A stretch of DNA of 64,000 bases from Lachnospiraceae bacterium UBA7729 (GTDB lineage: Bacteria; Bacillota; Clostridia; Lachnospirales; Lachnospiraceae). The translations under genes were made by a program, and so were the position numbers. Shown one piece after another: positions 26,017 through 34,498 of the stretch. The stretch spans positions 1 to 64,000 of the forward strand of contig DLFD01000031.1 of the NCBI GenBank assembly GCA_002482005.1, in the 5' to 3' direction. The first letter of the stretch is position 1; every line of letters starts with the position of its first letter. A model generated the notes under the pieces. The model made no database searches and was not told the origin of the DNA. It was given only the letters and a program-made list of their open reading frames with translations.

Positions 26017-26874
26017 ATGACAGAAGAAGAACGTGAGCTTGAAGCTCAGCAGCAGAAAGAGGAGCGGCAGAAGAAACGCAGGGCGGAACTTGAGAAGATC
26101 CGTTCCATGCATGGGAAGCAGAAGCTGCGGTACCTGTGGGATTACTATAAGTTTGTGATCCTGATCGTGATCGGGATAGTCTTTGCCCTCAATATCATCT
26201 GGACGATGGTCAGAGGAGCACTTACAGATGTGGTCTTTCAGGCAGCAGTCATATCGCCGGATTATTCGGCAGAGGATACCGCGCTCAGGGAGGACTTCGG
26301 CGATTATATCGGAGGACTTAAGAAAAATCAGGAGCTGAGTTTTGACATGTCGATGCAGCTCGTTCCAGGAGATACGAGCCAGACTTCACAGGTATCTGAG
26401 ATAAAACTTCAGGTAAGCGTGGCGGCAAGGGCCCTCGATGCAGTGCTGCTTCCGGACTACACATTTTCCTATCTGCAGCAGAGCGGGATGCTCATGAAGC
26501 TGGATGATGTACTTGGGAAAGAGAGGATGGACCGTCTGAAAGCTGCCGGAGACCTGGCTTATGCTCCGGAACCTGATCTTTCAGCCGACGGGCGGCAGGA
26601 AACAGAAGGCAGTACAGGGGGAAGCGGGACTGCTTCCGAAGATCCCGGAAAGACACCGGATACAGCTGCTGCCTATGAAGCCAATGTTCATACGGAACCG
26701 GAAGATGGTGAAACAATCTATGGCGTTCGGGTGGATGACTCAGCAGTCTTTTCAAAGTACGCACTTTATTCTCCGGAGCGTAAGGTATATCTCGGAATCA
26801 TTAACAACGGAAAGAATCCTGATATGGCACTCAGGTTTCTCGATTTTCTGAAAGGAGTAAAGAATAATGAATGA
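26017..26874 (+). CDS. Membrane-anchored protein of unknown function
   Basis: I do not recognise a named family for this 285-residue protein. It has a highly charged cytoplasmic helix (about 1-42, rich in E, Q, K and R), one membrane span (about 45-67, KFVILIVIGIVFALNIIWTM), and an extracytoplasmic domain that contains DAVLLPDYTFSYLQQSGML, loosely like part of a solute-binding fold. A low-complexity G/S/T/E-rich linker lies at about 190-225. It has its own promoter and overlaps the next gene by 8 bp, so the two probably work together at the membrane. Confidence 0.75.
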   Translation: MTEEERELEAQQQKEERQKKRRAELEKIRSMHGKQKLRYLWDYYKFVILIVIGIVFALNIIWTMVRGALTDVVFQAAVISPDYSAEDTALREDFGDYIGGLKKNQELSFDMSMQLVPGDTSQTSQVSEIKLQVSVAARALDAVLLPDYTFSYLQQSGMLMKLDDVLGKERMDRLKAAGDLAYAPEPDLSADGRQETEGSTGGSGTASEDPGKTPDTAAAYEANVHTEPEDGETIYGVRVDDSAVFSKYALYSPERKVYLGIINNGKNPDMALRFLDFLKGVKNNE

Positions 26875-27373
26875 TCTTTATAAGGAAATCATGGTAAAAC
26901 CGCTGCCGAACCCGGCTAACACGGTGAAGAAGGCGCTTCTGATCGCGGCTGCGGTCCTCCTCCTGGGGGCAGGGCTTCTGATCCACCCGTTCTTCCTTCT
27001 CGGAGGGGTCGTCCTTCTGTTTCTGGAGTTCTGGCTGATCTTTCCGCGTTTTCAGGTTGAGTATGAATACCTTTATGTGAACGGAGACCTTGATGTTGAT
27101 GCAATCTATGCAAAGAGCAGCAGAAAGAGAAAAGGCTCCTATGAGCACGGCAGCCTTGAGGTGATGGCGCCTACCGGAAGCGCTCATCTGGATGATTACA
27201 TGAAGAGACAGGGCTTGAAGGTGATCGACTATTCGAGCAGAGAACCGAATAAGAAGACATGGACACTGGTCTACGGCGGGGATGGAGGCCAGACCGCTCT
27301 GATCATGGAACTTCCTGACGACGTCACACAGGATATGCGCAGGTATGCTCCACAGAAGGTCTTCTTCCAGTAA
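26867..27373 (+). CDS. Small membrane protein of unknown function
   Basis: This 168-residue protein has two adjacent membrane spans (about 22-39 and 41-60, ALLIAAAVLLLGAGLL and FLLGGVVLLFLEFWLI), followed by a soluble C-terminal domain with VEYEYLYVNGDLDVDAIY. Proteins of this pattern are found in Lachnospiraceae as uncharacterised (DUF6106-like, from memory and not certain). The start overlaps the previous gene by 8 bp. The C-terminal region is probably cytoplasmic. Confidence 0.75.
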   Translation: MNDLYKEIMVKPLPNPANTVKKALLIAAAVLLLGAGLLIHPFFLLGGVVLLFLEFWLIFPRFQVEYEYLYVNGDLDVDAIYAKSSRKRKGSYEHGSLEVMAPTGSAHLDDYMKRQGLKVIDYSSREPNKKTWTLVYGGDGGQTALIMELPDDVTQDMRRYAPQKVFFQ

Positions 27374-27385
27374 GGACGGCGATTC

Positions 27386-27414
27386 TTGCAGTGCGGATTC
27401 ATCTCTGCTATAAT
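27386..27414 (+). promoter_or_regulatory. Promoter of guaB
   Basis: TTGCAG at 27386-27391 and TATAAT at 27409-27414 are 17 bp apart, 56 bp before the guaB start. No purine riboswitch was recognised in the short leader. Confidence 0.7.
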
Positions 27415-27470
27415 CCTAGGAAATCTTTACAATTGCTGTAAGATTTCATCACACCTGAAAGGAGTTCACT

Positions 27471-28931
27471 TTGGGCAAAATAGTTGGAGAGGGAATTACA
27501 TTCGATGACGTACTGCTGGTGCCTGCATATTCGGAGGTTATTCCGAATCAGGTAGACCTTTCAACTCAGCTGACAAGAAGCATCAGGCTGAATATTCCGA
27601 TCATGAGTGCCGGAATGGATACCGTCACGGAGCATCGCATGGCGATCGCGATGGCACGCCAGGGGGGGATCGGCATCATCCATAAGAACATGTCAATCCA
27701 GGCTCAGGCAGAAGAGGTCGATAAGGTTAAGAGATCTGAGTACGGAGTCATCACGGATCCCTTCTACCTCAGCCCTGACAACACGCTTCAGGAAGCGGAA
27801 GATCTGATGAAGAAGTACAGGATCTCCGGTGTACCGATCGTAGATACGGAAGGAAAGCTTGTCGGGATCATCACGAACCGTGACCTCAAATTCCAGGAAG
27901 ATTTTACCAGGAAGATCTCCCAGGATATGACATCTGAGAATCTGATCACTGCTCCGGAAGGGATCACTCTTACCGAGGCAAAGAAGATCCTCGGAAAAGC
28001 CCGCAAGGAGAAGCTGCCGATCGTGGACAGTGAAGGACATCTGAAGGGCCTGATCACCATCAAGGATATTGAAAAACAGATCAAATACCCGAACAGTGCA
28101 AAGGACTCCAAGGGAAGGCTGCTTGCCGGTGCCGGTGTCGGGATCACGGCAGATGTACTTGACCGCGTCGGCGAACTGGTAAAGGCAGGAGTTGATGTCG
28201 TTGTTGTCGACTCTGCTCACGGGCATTCTGCGAATGTACTCAGAGTCGTCCACATGATCAAGGAGGCGTTCCCGGACCTTCAGGTCATCGCTGGAAATGT
28301 GGCAACAGGAGCAGGTACCGAAGCTCTGATCAAGGCGGGCGCTGACTGTGTCAAGGTAGGGATCGGGCCAGGTTCCATCTGCACGACCAGAATCGTCGCA
28401 GGGATCGGCGTGCCGCAGATCACTGCTGTCATGAGCGCTTATGAAGTGGCTGACAGGTACGGGGTCCCGATCATCGCCGACGGCGGCATCAAATTCTCCG
28501 GAGACATCACAAAGGCTATCGCTGCAGGAGCAAATGCCTGCATGATGGGCTCTCTGTTTGCAGGATGTGATGAGGCTCCTGGCGAGTTCGAACTGTATCA
28601 GGGCAGAAAATACAAGGTATATCGCGGCATGGGTTCGATCGCTGCGATGCAGAACGGAAGCAAGGACCGTTATTTCCAGGAAGGTGCAAAGAAGCTGGTT
28701 CCGGAGGGAGTCGAAGGCCGTGTTGCCTACAAGGGCTCTGTGGAGGACTCCATCTTCCAGCTGATGGGCGGTCTGAGGTCCGGGATGGGCTACTGCGGCT
28801 GCAAAGATATTGAGAGCCTGAAGAAAGAGGGAAGGTTCGTGAAGATCACGAATGCAGCTCTGAGAGAATCCCATCCGCATGATATCCATATCACCAAGGA
28901 AGCACCGAACTATACAGTGGAAGATATCTAA
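27471..28931 (+). CDS. guaB: Inosine-5'-monophosphate dehydrogenase
   Basis: IMPDH oxidises IMP to XMP with NAD, the committed step to GMP. The 486-residue protein has the N-terminal barrel, a pair of CBS domains (about 95-205), the catalytic cysteine C304 in GPGSICTTR, and the flap region with YRGMGSIAAM. It starts at TTG 27471 behind AAAGGAG. Its product feeds the GTP pool that CodY senses, but the two genes are not linked in an operon. Confidence 0.97.
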   Translation: MGKIVGEGITFDDVLLVPAYSEVIPNQVDLSTQLTRSIRLNIPIMSAGMDTVTEHRMAIAMARQGGIGIIHKNMSIQAQAEEVDKVKRSEYGVITDPFYLSPDNTLQEAEDLMKKYRISGVPIVDTEGKLVGIITNRDLKFQEDFTRKISQDMTSENLITAPEGITLTEAKKILGKARKEKLPIVDSEGHLKGLITIKDIEKQIKYPNSAKDSKGRLLAGAGVGITADVLDRVGELVKAGVDVVVVDSAHGHSANVLRVVHMIKEAFPDLQVIAGNVATGAGTEALIKAGADCVKVGIGPGSICTTRIVAGIGVPQITAVMSAYEVADRYGVPIIADGGIKFSGDITKAIAAGANACMMGSLFAGCDEAPGEFELYQGRKYKVYRGMGSIAAMQNGSKDRYFQEGAKKLVPEGVEGRVAYKGSVEDSIFQLMGGLRSGMGYCGCKDIESLKKEGRFVKITNAALRESHPHDIHITKEAPNYTVEDI

Positions 28932-28961
28932 CAGGAGCGTCAGGAGCATCGGACAGGACGG

Positions 28962-30014
28962 ATGAGCAGCAGAGATAGCTATACAAACCGCGGAGAGGAT
29001 ACACTGAGGCGGAGGAAAACAGAACAGTACAGGACAGAAGGCAGACGGGCAGAAAAAGGAAACGGATCGGAAAAGGGATTCCCGGAGGCGGGTAGAGACC
29101 GGATTCCGATGCCGGAAGGCCTGAATGCACAGGAACAGTATCTGAGGCAGAGAAGAAAGAAGCGTGCCGGAAGGATCATATTCTGGATCATCTTTACGGA
29201 GGTGATCGCTCTTGCCCTTGGCCTGGTCTATATCCTGACGCCCGGTGATGATCCGCAGCTTGATGAACTGCTTCATGCAAAGGTCAGCATTCCGTATGAG
29301 ACGGAGACAGAGATGAAATTTGACCTTGGACCTGCTGTTCCGAGACCGAATGTGGATGTACAGCTGCTGACCATCAATGACTGGTCCCGCCCGGGGATCC
29401 CGGTCGACCGGATCCGGAAGATCGTAGTCCATTATCTGGGCAATCCGAAGACGACTGCCCAGGAGAACCATGATTACTTTGAAAGCCTCAAGGACCTGCA
29501 GGATACATATATGAGTGCTAACTACGTGGTTGGCCTGAACGGCGAGATCATCCAGTGTGTACCTGATGGAGAGGTGGCATGGGCTTCCAACAAGGCGAAC
29601 TATTATTCGATCTCAATCGAGAACTGTCATGAGGATACGACAGGAAGGTTCAATAACACGACTTACTGGTCTGATGTTCATCTGGTCGCTTACCTGACAG
29701 AGAAATATGGACTTGGAAGGGACGATATCATCCGGCATTATGACGTGACGGGAAAAGATTGCCCGAAGTGGTATGTCGAGCATCCCGATGACTGGGAGAA
29801 GTTCAAGGATGACGTGATGACCTACCGCCAGGAATGTGAGGACACCCGTCAGGAAAAGATCAGGGAACTTCAGGCTCAGACGGAAAAAGATGTGCTGAAG
29901 GAGTACTTGAATTCTCTGGAAACGGAGACTGAGATCGAGCCAGAGACTTCGAATACCGCACTCTGGGATAGTCTTAAGAAGAAAGCAGAGGCTTTTCAGA
30001 CTCAGCAGCCCTGA
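28962..30014 (+). CDS. Membrane-anchored N-acetylmuramoyl-L-alanine amidase
   Basis: This 350-residue protein has an arginine-rich cytoplasmic tail (about 1-68), one membrane span (about 70-90, IIFWIIFTEVIALALGLVYI), and an extracytoplasmic Amidase_2 domain (about 140-290). Zinc ligands are visible as the histidine in IVVHYLGN and the HYDVTGKDCPKW motif. The enzyme should cut the amide between muramic acid and the stem peptide. A Glu-rich C-terminal tail follows. It starts about 30 bp after guaB and may be co-transcribed with it. Confidence 0.88.
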   Translation: MSSRDSYTNRGEDTLRRRKTEQYRTEGRRAEKGNGSEKGFPEAGRDRIPMPEGLNAQEQYLRQRRKKRAGRIIFWIIFTEVIALALGLVYILTPGDDPQLDELLHAKVSIPYETETEMKFDLGPAVPRPNVDVQLLTINDWSRPGIPVDRIRKIVVHYLGNPKTTAQENHDYFESLKDLQDTYMSANYVVGLNGEIIQCVPDGEVAWASNKANYYSISIENCHEDTTGRFNNTTYWSDVHLVAYLTEKYGLGRDDIIRHYDVTGKDCPKWYVEHPDDWEKFKDDVMTYRQECEDTRQEKIRELQAQTEKDVLKEYLNSLETETEIEPETSNTALWDSLKKKAEAFQTQQP

Positions 30015-30103
30015 TGGTCAAAGTGCTGTCGGGGAAAGTTGAGCCTGGGTGACCGATCAGACTATCCGGCTATGGCGGGATAAGCATACAGCGAGGGCGG
30101 CAT

Positions 30104-31624
30104 ATGGCTGAAAACAGCAATCTGGCACAATTGTATCAGAACATCCTGGATGGAAATGAGATTCGCGGGAGTCTCATCTCCATACGGGAAAAGATCAAGG
30201 ATGAAAGCCTCCGGCGGAAGTTTATGTATCTGCTCGGAGGCGATTTCTCTTCTCTGGCGGGATTACTGAGCGATGAAGATCCGAAGGTGAGGAGAAGCGC
30301 GGCCCTGATCCTTGGAATGACGGAAGATGAGGATGTGCTCCCGGCACTCGTGGATGCCTGGAAGAGAGAGAAGACTCTCTTCGTGAGGGAAGATTACCTG
30401 AAGGCAATGGAAAACCTCAACTATGAGTCCTGTCTGCCGGAGCTGAGAAAGCGGCTTGCCGAGATCGATGAGGGGAATGCCGACGAGGAGACTGCCCGGG
30501 ACCCTCTGTGGGACAACAGCACGCATCTGGCTGGCGAGGGAAGCAGGATCCGGAAGATGCTGGAGAGATATGAGAAGAAGCGGAATCATACTTTTTCTGA
30601 GTTCGACCCGGCTCCAGACCTGATCCTGATCTGCAACCGCTGTCAGGTCAGTGCGACTGCAGCCCAGATCACGTCAGGCGAGGTCAAGGCTATGAACGGT
30701 GCGGTCCATGTCAGGCGTGGGAATCTGAAGGAACTCGCAAAGATCAGAACGTGGTCAGAATGCCTGTTCCCGATCCCCGGGGCGAGACCGGTGCCGGCAG
30801 ATGAGAGGAAAGCTGCTGAGAAACTCCATGAGATGAAACTTTATGGATTCCTGAAGTATCTTCATGGCGGAGAGGAAGGGCCTTACCGGTATCGTGTAGA
30901 GCTCAAGGGCAGGAAAGAACTGAAAGACCGAAAAGGAGAGTTCATCAGGGGATTCTGTGCCAGACTTGATATGCTGGAGAAGGGGAAGCTTCAGAACAGT
31001 GATTCTGATTATGAAGCGGAGCTGCGTCTGATCGAACGTTCTGACGGGACACTTGCACCCATGCTGAAGCTTTATACTCTCAGGGATAGCCGCTTCCTGT
31101 ACAGAAAGAAGTCAACTGCTCAGAGCATGTCGCCGGTCAATGCGGCTCTTGTGGTCAGGCTGGCTCTACCTTACCTGAGAGAGCACGCGCAGGTCCTTGA
31201 TCCCTTCTGCGGAACCGGTACACTGCTGATCGAAAGGGAGCTGATCTCTCCATCCGGGACCTGCTACGGGATCGACAAGTTCGGGGACGCCATCCTGAAG
31301 GCCAGGGAGAATACAGGAAAGATCGGCCATGTGAACTATATCAACCGCGATTTCTTTGATTTTACCCACGATCATCTGTTTGATGAGCTGATCACAGAGC
31401 TTCCGGAGACCGAACCAGGCAGGGAGGAGATGTTCATGGAACATTTCCTGAGATATGCCGGTGAATTCCTTGCGGACCGGGCAGAAGTTATCGTTGTTAC
31501 AAGAAACCCTAAGGTATTTGAGAGGACTGCAAAGGGGCAGCAGGATTATGTGCTTCAGGAGAAGTTCCTGCTGAATGAGCGTCTGCAGATGACCGAATTC
31601 ATCTATCAGTACCACAGAACCTGA
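30104..31624 (+). CDS. HEAT-repeat plus TRM11-like SAM methyltransferase
   Basis: The 506-residue protein starts with a HEAT-like helical region (about 45-125; DEDPKVRRSAALILGM), continues with a segment resembling the THUMP part of TRM11 proteins (about 190-320; RVELKGRKELKDR), and ends in a class I methyltransferase with VLDPFCGTGTLLIERELIS at about 363-380. The usual substrate motif (N/D)PP(Y/F) is replaced by ELITELPE at about 428. A role in RNA methylation is plausible but not proven, as the motif is altered. It follows the amidase after 90 bp. Confidence 0.75.
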   Translation: MAENSNLAQLYQNILDGNEIRGSLISIREKIKDESLRRKFMYLLGGDFSSLAGLLSDEDPKVRRSAALILGMTEDEDVLPALVDAWKREKTLFVREDYLKAMENLNYESCLPELRKRLAEIDEGNADEETARDPLWDNSTHLAGEGSRIRKMLERYEKKRNHTFSEFDPAPDLILICNRCQVSATAAQITSGEVKAMNGAVHVRRGNLKELAKIRTWSECLFPIPGARPVPADERKAAEKLHEMKLYGFLKYLHGGEEGPYRYRVELKGRKELKDRKGEFIRGFCARLDMLEKGKLQNSDSDYEAELRLIERSDGTLAPMLKLYTLRDSRFLYRKKSTAQSMSPVNAALVVRLALPYLREHAQVLDPFCGTGTLLIERELISPSGTCYGIDKFGDAILKARENTGKIGHVNYINRDFFDFTHDHLFDELITELPETEPGREEMFMEHFLRYAGEFLADRAEVIVVTRNPKVFERTAKGQQDYVLQEKFLLNERLQMTEFIYQYHRT

Positions 31625-31685
31625 TTTCAGGACGAATTTGCAGTGAAATGTGTATATTTTCTGTAAAAGTTGAACAATTTAAGTG

Positions 31686-31714
31686 TTGACATCAGGAACC
31701 GTCGGTAGTATTAT
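31686..31714 (+). promoter_or_regulatory. Promoter of tRNA-Gly
   Basis: TTGACA at 31686-31691 and TATTAT at 31709-31714 are 17 bp apart, about 70 bp before the tRNA. Confidence 0.75.
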
Positions 31715-31783
31715 CATTCTTGTCGCGAGGAACTGAAACAAAGAGTTCCGAAAGAGCCGGGAAGGCTCATAACGACAAGATAA

Positions 31784-31855
31784 GCGCGAATGGCTCAGAG
31801 GTGGAGCGTCGCCTTGCCAAGGCGAAGGTCGCGGGTTCGAATCCCGTTTCGCGCT
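31784..31855 (+). tRNA. tRNA-Gly(GCC)
   Basis: A 72-nt cloverleaf with acceptor GCGCGAA/TTCGCGC, anticodon stem TCGCC/GGCGA, anticodon GCC and T loop GTTCGAATCCC. The discriminator is T, as usual for glycine tRNA in bacteria. CCA is not encoded. Confidence 0.95.
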
Positions 31856-31865
31856 CTTTTTGTTT

Positions 31866-31890
31866 GCCCGGGACATGTTCCCGGGCTTTT
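31866..31890 (+). terminator. Terminator of tRNA-Gly
   Basis: GCCCGGGA pairs with TCCCGGGC around a 5-nt loop (31866-31886), followed by four T, 10 bp after the tRNA. Confidence 0.85.
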
Positions 31891-32012
31891 CTGTACGGCT
31901 ACAAGCCGCATGGCGTCGACTGTGCTTGCGGCGCGAAGCTAGTCCTTTAGGGCACAAGGTCTCGTCTTCGACTCGGTCGGTGCTAAACGCCTGCCACTGG
32001 CAGGCAGCACCC

Positions 32013-32133
32013 CGCGCACCGCGCACGAGATGAGTCGCGCGCGCACCGCGGGCACAAGTGCCTCGCGCACCGCGCACGAGATGATGATAGCGGCGTAGCC
32101 GGGTCGAGTAGGCGGACGGAGTCCTGCTCGATT
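32013..32133 (-). repeat. GC-rich intergenic repeat, copy B (inverted)
   Basis: This is the reverse-complement counterpart of 7422-7561. The 20-mer CGCGCACCGCGCACGAGATG occurs at 32013-32032 and 32064-32083, again 51 nt apart, and the flank with GGCGTAGCCGGGTCGAG is shared as well. It occupies most of the gap 31891-32171, which also holds a GCCTGCCACTGGCAGGC palindrome near 31989-32005. No gene is seen there. Confidence 0.8.
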
Positions 32134-32171
32134 TATCTGAATGATCCTTGAATATCAGAGGGGGACCGATC

Positions 32172-32834
32172 ATGCTGATGGAAAAAGAAAGACAGGAACT
32201 TGTTGATTATGGCAACCGTATGTTTGCGGATGGCCTTGTCACACTCACGAGCGGCAATATCAGTGTCTATGATCCGGAGACAGGATATATGGCGATCACA
32301 CCTTCCGGGATCCCGTATGCTGAGACGAGACCGGAGGATATCGTCATCATGACGCTTGACGGGAAGATCATCGACGGCGCAAGGAAGCCGTCCAGTGAAA
32401 ATCAGCTTCATGCTGCGGTGTACAGGGTGAGAGGGGATGCGCGGGCAGTCGTTCACACCCATTCCACCTATGCAACCGTCCTGGGGATCGCGGGACAGAA
32501 TGTGGAAGCCGTACACTTTCTTCTTCCGAATGTGATGGGAAGGGCGGATGTGCCGCTTCTTCCATATGTAACCTACGGAACGAAGGAACTGGCAGATGAA
32601 GTCAGAGAGGCTATGAAGGAAACTCCTGCTGTCCTTCTGCAGAACCATGGAATGGTTGCTGCCGGAAGCTCTCTGGCTGATGCATACACAAGGGCTTCCG
32701 CGATCGAGACAACAGCAGAGCTTCAGTGGCGTGCGGAGTGTATCGGGAAACCGAGGCTGCTGACAGAGGAGGAAGCGGAAGAAACTTATCGGTCATACAG
32801 TACAATGTATGGGCAGAAGGATAGGAAGAAATAA
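32172..32834 (+). CDS. Class II aldolase (L-fuculose-phosphate aldolase type)
   Basis: This zinc aldolase family cleaves or epimerises sugar phosphates such as L-fuculose-1-phosphate. The 220-residue protein has LTSGNISVYD, the SSENQLH acid region, the zinc histidines in VVHTHSTYATVL, and a later QNHGMVAAG histidine. The substrate cannot be set from sequence alone; L-ribulose-phosphate 4-epimerase and methylthioribulose dehydratase belong to the same family. No other fucose genes are near. The start is ATG 32172 with GAGGGGGA 6 bp upstream; ATG 32148 is rejected. Confidence 0.85.
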   Translation: MLMEKERQELVDYGNRMFADGLVTLTSGNISVYDPETGYMAITPSGIPYAETRPEDIVIMTLDGKIIDGARKPSSENQLHAAVYRVRGDARAVVHTHSTYATVLGIAGQNVEAVHFLLPNVMGRADVPLLPYVTYGTKELADEVREAMKETPAVLLQNHGMVAAGSSLADAYTRASAIETTAELQWRAECIGKPRLLTEEEAEETYRSYSTMYGQKDRKK

Positions 32835-32852
32835 AGGATCAGTCAGTGGATA

Positions 32853-32915
32853 AAAAAGCCAGACAACAAGCCATCCTGCAGTGTGAAGGATGACAAAGCC
32901 GCTGTCTGGCTTTTT
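32853..32915. terminator. Bidirectional terminator between convergent genes
   Basis: AAAAAGCCAGACA (32853-32865) pairs with TGTCTGGCTTTTT (32903-32915), with an inner CATCC/GGATG hairpin. The A and T runs on both sides let it end both the + strand aldolase and the - strand DAHP synthase. Confidence 0.85.
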
Positions 32916-32947
32916 CATGCTGAACAAGGTACATGTCCCTTTGTTAC

Positions 32948-33991
32948 TTATTCGCCGAGCTTCTTATAGATGTCGTAGATCAGTTTTTCAGATTCTTCCC
33001 AGCCGAGGCATGGGTCTGTGATGGACTGGCCGTATACATGCCCCGGACCGCCCATGTTGTCCTGTCTGCCGGAGACGATGTAGCTTTCGATCATCAGTCC
33101 CTTGACCAGAACTTTAAGCTCAGGATTGTAGGAGCGGCTGTGCATCACTTCTGATGCGATGCGGATCTGCTCGAAACACTGCTTGTTGGAATTGCTGTGG
33201 TTGCAGTCGACGATGACGGCAGGATTTTTCAGGTCTTTCTTCCCGTAAAACTCATTGATACGGAGCAGGTCTTCGTAGTGGTAGTTGGGCACGCAGACCC
33301 CGTTATGGTTGACGGCTCCGCGGAGCACAACATGGGCAAGTTCATTGCCATCCGTGTTGACATCCCAGCCTCTGTAGATGAAGTTGTGCCTGCTCTGAGC
33401 TGCCACGATCGAGTTGAACATGACGGACAGATCCCCGGAAGTCGGATTCTTCATCCCGGCCGGGACATCCATGCCGGATACGGTCATGCGGTGCTGCTGG
33501 TCTTCGACGGAACGTGCACCTACGGCAACATAACCGAGCAGGTCATCGAGATAGCGGAAGTTCTCGGGATAGAGCATCTCGTCGGCAGCCGTGAAACCGG
33601 TCTCCTCGATGGAACGCATGTGAAGTTCACGGATGGCGATGATCCCTGCCAGAAGGTCCGGCTTCTTGGTCGGATCCGGCTGGTGGAGCAGACCCTTGTA
33701 GCCTTTTCCGGTCGTGCGGGGCTTGTTGGTATAGATGCGGGGGATGATCAGGATCCGATCCCCGACTTTATCCTGTATCTTTCTCAGGCGGAGGATGTAA
33801 TCCATGACAGCATCTTCATTATCGGCGCTGCAGGGCCCGATGATCATGATGAAGCGGCTGTCTTTTCCTGTGAAGATGTCCCGGATCTCTTTGTCTCTTT
33901 CTTCCTTGGCCGCGCGGACTTTTGCCGACAGCGGATAGCGCTGCTTGATCTCAGCAGGGATGGGCAGTTTCTTTTCAAAATGCATCGACAT
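32948..33991 (-). CDS. aroF: 3-deoxy-7-phosphoheptulonate (DAHP) synthase, class I
   Basis: The enzyme condenses phosphoenolpyruvate and erythrose-4-phosphate, the first step of aromatic amino acid synthesis. The 347-residue protein is of the AroFGH type: IIGPCSADN, PRIYTNKPRTTGKGYKG, GARSVEDQQHR and VDCNHSNSNK are visible. GAGGAAAG precedes ATG on the - strand at 33991. Which feedback class (Phe, Tyr or Trp) it belongs to cannot be read here. It is the last gene of a - strand operon with rnhA and a precorrin-2 dehydrogenase-like gene, a mixed set with no clear metabolic link. Confidence 0.93.
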   Translation of the reverse strand: MSMHFEKKLPIPAEIKQRYPLSAKVRAAKEERDKEIRDIFTGKDSRFIMIIGPCSADNEDAVMDYILRLRKIQDKVGDRILIIPRIYTNKPRTTGKGYKGLLHQPDPTKKPDLLAGIIAIRELHMRSIEETGFTAADEMLYPENFRYLDDLLGYVAVGARSVEDQQHRMTVSGMDVPAGMKNPTSGDLSVMFNSIVAAQSRHNFIYRGWDVNTDGNELAHVVLRGAVNHNGVCVPNYHYEDLLRINEFYGKKDLKNPAVIVDCNHSNSNKQCFEQIRIASEVMHSRSYNPELKVLVKGLMIESYIVSGRQDNMGGPGHVYGQSITDPCLGWEESEKLIYDIYKKLGE

Positions 33992-34021
33992 GATTGTCTT
34001 TCCTCTTTTCTGTGTCGTATC

Positions 34022-34498
34022 TCAGACTCCGGGATCTTCCTTCAGATCATCGGAATCTGCGGCTGAAGTGGCGAGCAGGTCGCAGCGTTCATTCTGGGGA
34101 TGTCCGTTGTGGCCTCTGACCCACCGCCAGGTGATCCTATGAGGCTCTGCGGCTTTCAGCAGCCGCTGCCAGAGGTCAACGTTTTTTACCGGCTCAGTCT
34201 TCGTGCGCTTCCAGCCCTTCCGGATCCAGCCTTCGATCCAGTGCTGGTTGAAAGCGTTGATCATGTACTGGGAGTCGGAGTAGAGGTCGATCTCGCAGGG
34301 GCGGTTCAGAACTTCCAGGGCTGCGATCGCTCCCATGAGCTCCATCCGGTTATTGGTCGTTTTCACATATCCCTGACTGAGTTCCCGGGTGTGAATGTTT
34401 CCGGATGGGTCCGTGAACTCAAGGATAGCCCCAAAGCCGCCGGGGCCGGATGGATTTTTGCGGGCAGAGCCGTCTGTATAGATCGTAACATGTGTCAA
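34022..34498 (-). CDS. rnhA: Ribonuclease HI
   Basis: RNase HI cuts RNA in RNA-DNA hybrids. The 158-residue protein has the catalytic acids in context: IYTDGSARKNPSG, NNRMELMGAIAAL, LYSDSQYMIN and the late ERCDLLAT. The WIEGWIRKGWKR basic region is the substrate-handle seen in the bacterial type HI. Its start overlaps the end of the upstream - strand gene by 4 bp, so translation is likely coupled. DAHP synthase follows 30 bp downstream. Confidence 0.95.
   Translation of the reverse strand: MTHVTIYTDGSARKNPSGPGGFGAILEFTDPSGNIHTRELSQGYVKTTNNRMELMGAIAALEVLNRPCEIDLYSDSQYMINAFNQHWIEGWIRKGWKRTKTEPVKNVDLWQRLLKAAEPHRITWRWVRGHNGHPQNERCDLLATSAADSDDLKEDPGV

Noticed and set aside
27415..27470. Purine riboswitch upstream of guaB
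   Set aside because: The leader after the promoter is only about 50 nt and has no aptamer core.
27693..29471. Long open frame (592 codons) on the - strand opposite guaB and the amidase gene
   Set aside because: It is antisense to two clearly conserved genes, has no recognisable motifs or ribosome site, and its composition is that expected of a shadow frame.
33197..34066. + strand open frame of 289 codons opposite DAHP synthase and rnhA
   Set aside because: The - strand genes carry all family motifs and good ribosome sites; the + frame has none.
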